A stretch of DNA of 64,000 nucleotides from Mrakia gelida (Eukaryota > Basidiomycota > Tremellomycetes > Cystofilobasidiales > Mrakiaceae). The stretch is taken from positions 682,001 through 746,000 of the forward strand of contig BRON01000002.1 of assembly GCA_024345305.1 (NCBI GenBank), written 5' to 3'. The stretch's first letter is position 1. The number at the start of each line of letters is the position of its first letter. Position numbers and translations under genes: made by a program. The notes under the pieces were generated by a model that worked only from the letters and a program-made list of their open reading frames with translations, was not told where the DNA came from and did not search any database. Positions 62,615 to 64,000 of the stretch are shown piece after piece.

Positions 62615-64000
62615 ATGGCTCCTCCTCCTCCCCTCGCCGCTCCTCCTCCCCCCTCATCCTCACTCGTCGCCTCCTCCTCGTCCTCCACACCTTCAACAAC
62701 CTCTTCGACTGATCAGGAACCTTGGTCGACCTCCCGCTCATCGTGTCCAGTCACCCACCTTCCTCCCCTCGGTCAGCATCACTGTCACAGATGTAGGAAC
62801 TCCTTCGAAGCAGGAGAGCTGGAGGGTCAGGTCTGCTGTGTCCACCAGAGCAGCTTCTTTCTCCCTAAGAACGACGGTGAGTCCCTCGTTCCTTTTCGTT
62901 CCTGAGCCGTCTCTCTCCTCTTTCCTCCTCCTGACTCTTTCGCTTGGTTTCTCGTCCAGGCTCGGGTGAGGATCATCTCGTCAAGTTGAGGAGAACTGGC
63001 TACGGCTGTCCTTGCTGCACTGGGAAGGATCGATACTACAAGTCCGTCTGCGCCCTGCTCAACCACCACGAGCTCGTCCATCCCCCTCCCTCCGCTCCCA
63101 GCCTCACCGTCGTCGACAAGACACCGTTCGCTGCCCCATCTGGAGTGGCTACCGACGCTCCCGACGTCTCGAGGGACGAAGGATCGCCTGTTGCAGTTCT
63201 CGGTGCTGGAGTCACAGGAGGAGATGGGGAGGTCGAAGGGTCGTCGTCGGCGTTGAGCTCGACTGTCGGTGCTTCAGGGTGAGTTTCTCTCTCCAGTCCT
63301 TGTCCTCCTTCTCTTATTCGAGAAGATATATTCTCATCTAGTAAATCTTCTTCTCTTCCTTTCAGATCCACCTCCACCGCCCCCCTCCCTCAACCTGCAT
63401 CCCAACAACAGGCTGAATCGTCGACCTCGAGGGATCGCCGATCCACGAGGCTGCAGGAAAAACTCGAAGCGGTCGCCTCCTCCTCCTCCCTCGCCTCTGC
63501 TTCAACTCCCGCTCCCGCTCCCACTCCCAAACCCAAGCCCAACGCCAAAGCCAAATCCAAATCCAAAGCTACACCTCAACCCCAGCCTCAGCTCCCACCT
63601 CCTCCTCCTCCCTCTCCTCCTCCTCCCTCTCCTCGATCCAACTCGGACGAGCTATCTCCCCCCTCCGTTCGACGAGCACGAGCCATCGTCGCGTTCTTTC
63701 CCAAGGAGACGCAGGAGGAGCTCGCTACGATCAGTGGCGGGAAGGTAGATCTCAAAACCACCCTGGTGACCGAGAAGCAGATGGTCGAGGAGTGGAAGCG
63801 AGAGGCGCGAGAGGCGCGAGAGGAGGAACGCCAGAGGATGTGGAAGGATCACCCCCGTCCCGTCCTCTCGCCTGCTTCCGAGTCAGGGGTCATGGGCTTT
63901 GACTTCGACGGGTTGGATGTGGAGTTGAGCGAGAGCTGGGGAGGGAGGACGACGGGAGGGCCTGCTCCGTCGAGCTCGCTTCCCTCCCTCTCGTCGGTCG
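62615..64000 (+). CDS. Unrecognised Cys/His-rich protein with disordered regions (3' end outside window)
   Basis: Partial gene. The start MAPPPPLAAPPPPSSSLVA is low-complexity. A cysteine-rich part follows: GQHHCHRCRNSFEAGELEG, VCCVHQSSFFLPKND, then after an intron GEDHLVKLRRTGYGCPCC and DRYYKSVCALLNHHELVH. The CxxC pairs, the CPCC and the HHxLVH end suggest one or two zinc-binding modules, but I do not recognise the family. Two further exons are Ser/Pro/Lys-rich with RDRRSTRLQEKLEAVA, PSVRRARAIVAFFPKETQEE and a charged helix (KQMVEEWKREAREAREEERQ). The frame is open at the window end. Function unknown; a nuclear or chromatin role is possible but not shown. Confidence 0.6.

Overview
The window is nuclear DNA from an intron-dense fungus, most likely a basidiomycete. 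A yeast-like Pucciniomycotina lineage (Microbotryomycetes or a relative) is my best guess, but that placement is inference. The evidence is: nearly every gene is cut by many short introns (about 60-140 bp) with GTGAGT-like donors and an almost invariant CTGAC branch site; genes are tightly packed on both strands; and proteins carry the long Ser/Pro/Gln-rich tails common in basidiomycetes. Arginine is written mostly as CGA, even in ATP1. I see no insertion sequences, phage, CRISPR or rRNA. All calls are homology judgements made by eye from translated exons, so exon edges are approximate unless stated.

Layout. 0.2-3.8 kb (-): Zn2Cys6-type transcription factor, its zinc cluster split by introns with a probable 6-nt micro-exon. 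5.6-8.3 kb (-): ALG9 mannosyltransferase. 8.6-12.6 kb (+): divergent C2-WW-HECT ubiquitin ligase. 12.8-13.2 kb (-): small signal-peptide protein. 13.8-15.4 kb (-): HVA22/REEP-type ER-shaping protein. 16.2-18.0 kb (-): EBP2 ribosome biogenesis factor. 18.4-22.8 kb (+): canonical RSP5/NEDD4-type ligase (C2-WW-WW-WW-HECT). 22.8-26.9 kb: gene-poor stretch with two uncertain hypothetical genes and a GAGTGG hexamer repeat. 26.9-30.3 kb (-): ATP1. 30.5-31.5 kb (+): mitochondrial ribosomal protein bL21m. 31.7-32.8 kb (-): MsrB. 33.3-39.1 kb (-): LIM-RhoGAP (LRG1 type). 39.5-42.1 kb (-): DUF2408/UPF0662 protein. 42.2-45.6 kb (+): secreted dipeptidyl peptidase 5. 45.7-46.7 kb (-): MED4. 46.8-48.9 kb (+): RPC53. 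49.3-50.8 kb (+): class II eIF4E (4EHP-like). 51.1-52.1 kb (-): SDH3. 52.4-54.8 kb (+): SLC35F-type transporter with a box C/D snoRNA in one intron. 55.1-57.8 kb (+): multi-BRCT protein resembling Brc1/Rtt107. 58.1-62.0 kb (+): BRO1. 62.6 kb to the end (+): unrecognised Cys/His-rich protein, cut by the window edge.

The content is ordinary core eukaryotic biology: respiration (ATP1, SDH3, bL21m), transcription (MED4, RPC53), ubiquitin and endosomal sorting (two HECT ligases, BRO1), glycosylation, Rho signalling and DNA damage response. Several neighbours are divergent pairs with very short shared promoters, notably MED4/RPC53 (99 bp) and ATP1/bL21m (229 bp). The most interesting signals are the intronic snoRNA, the tandem RSP5-like paralogues, the micro-exon in the zinc cluster, the GC-AG intron in the eIF4E gene, and the small unrecognised genes.
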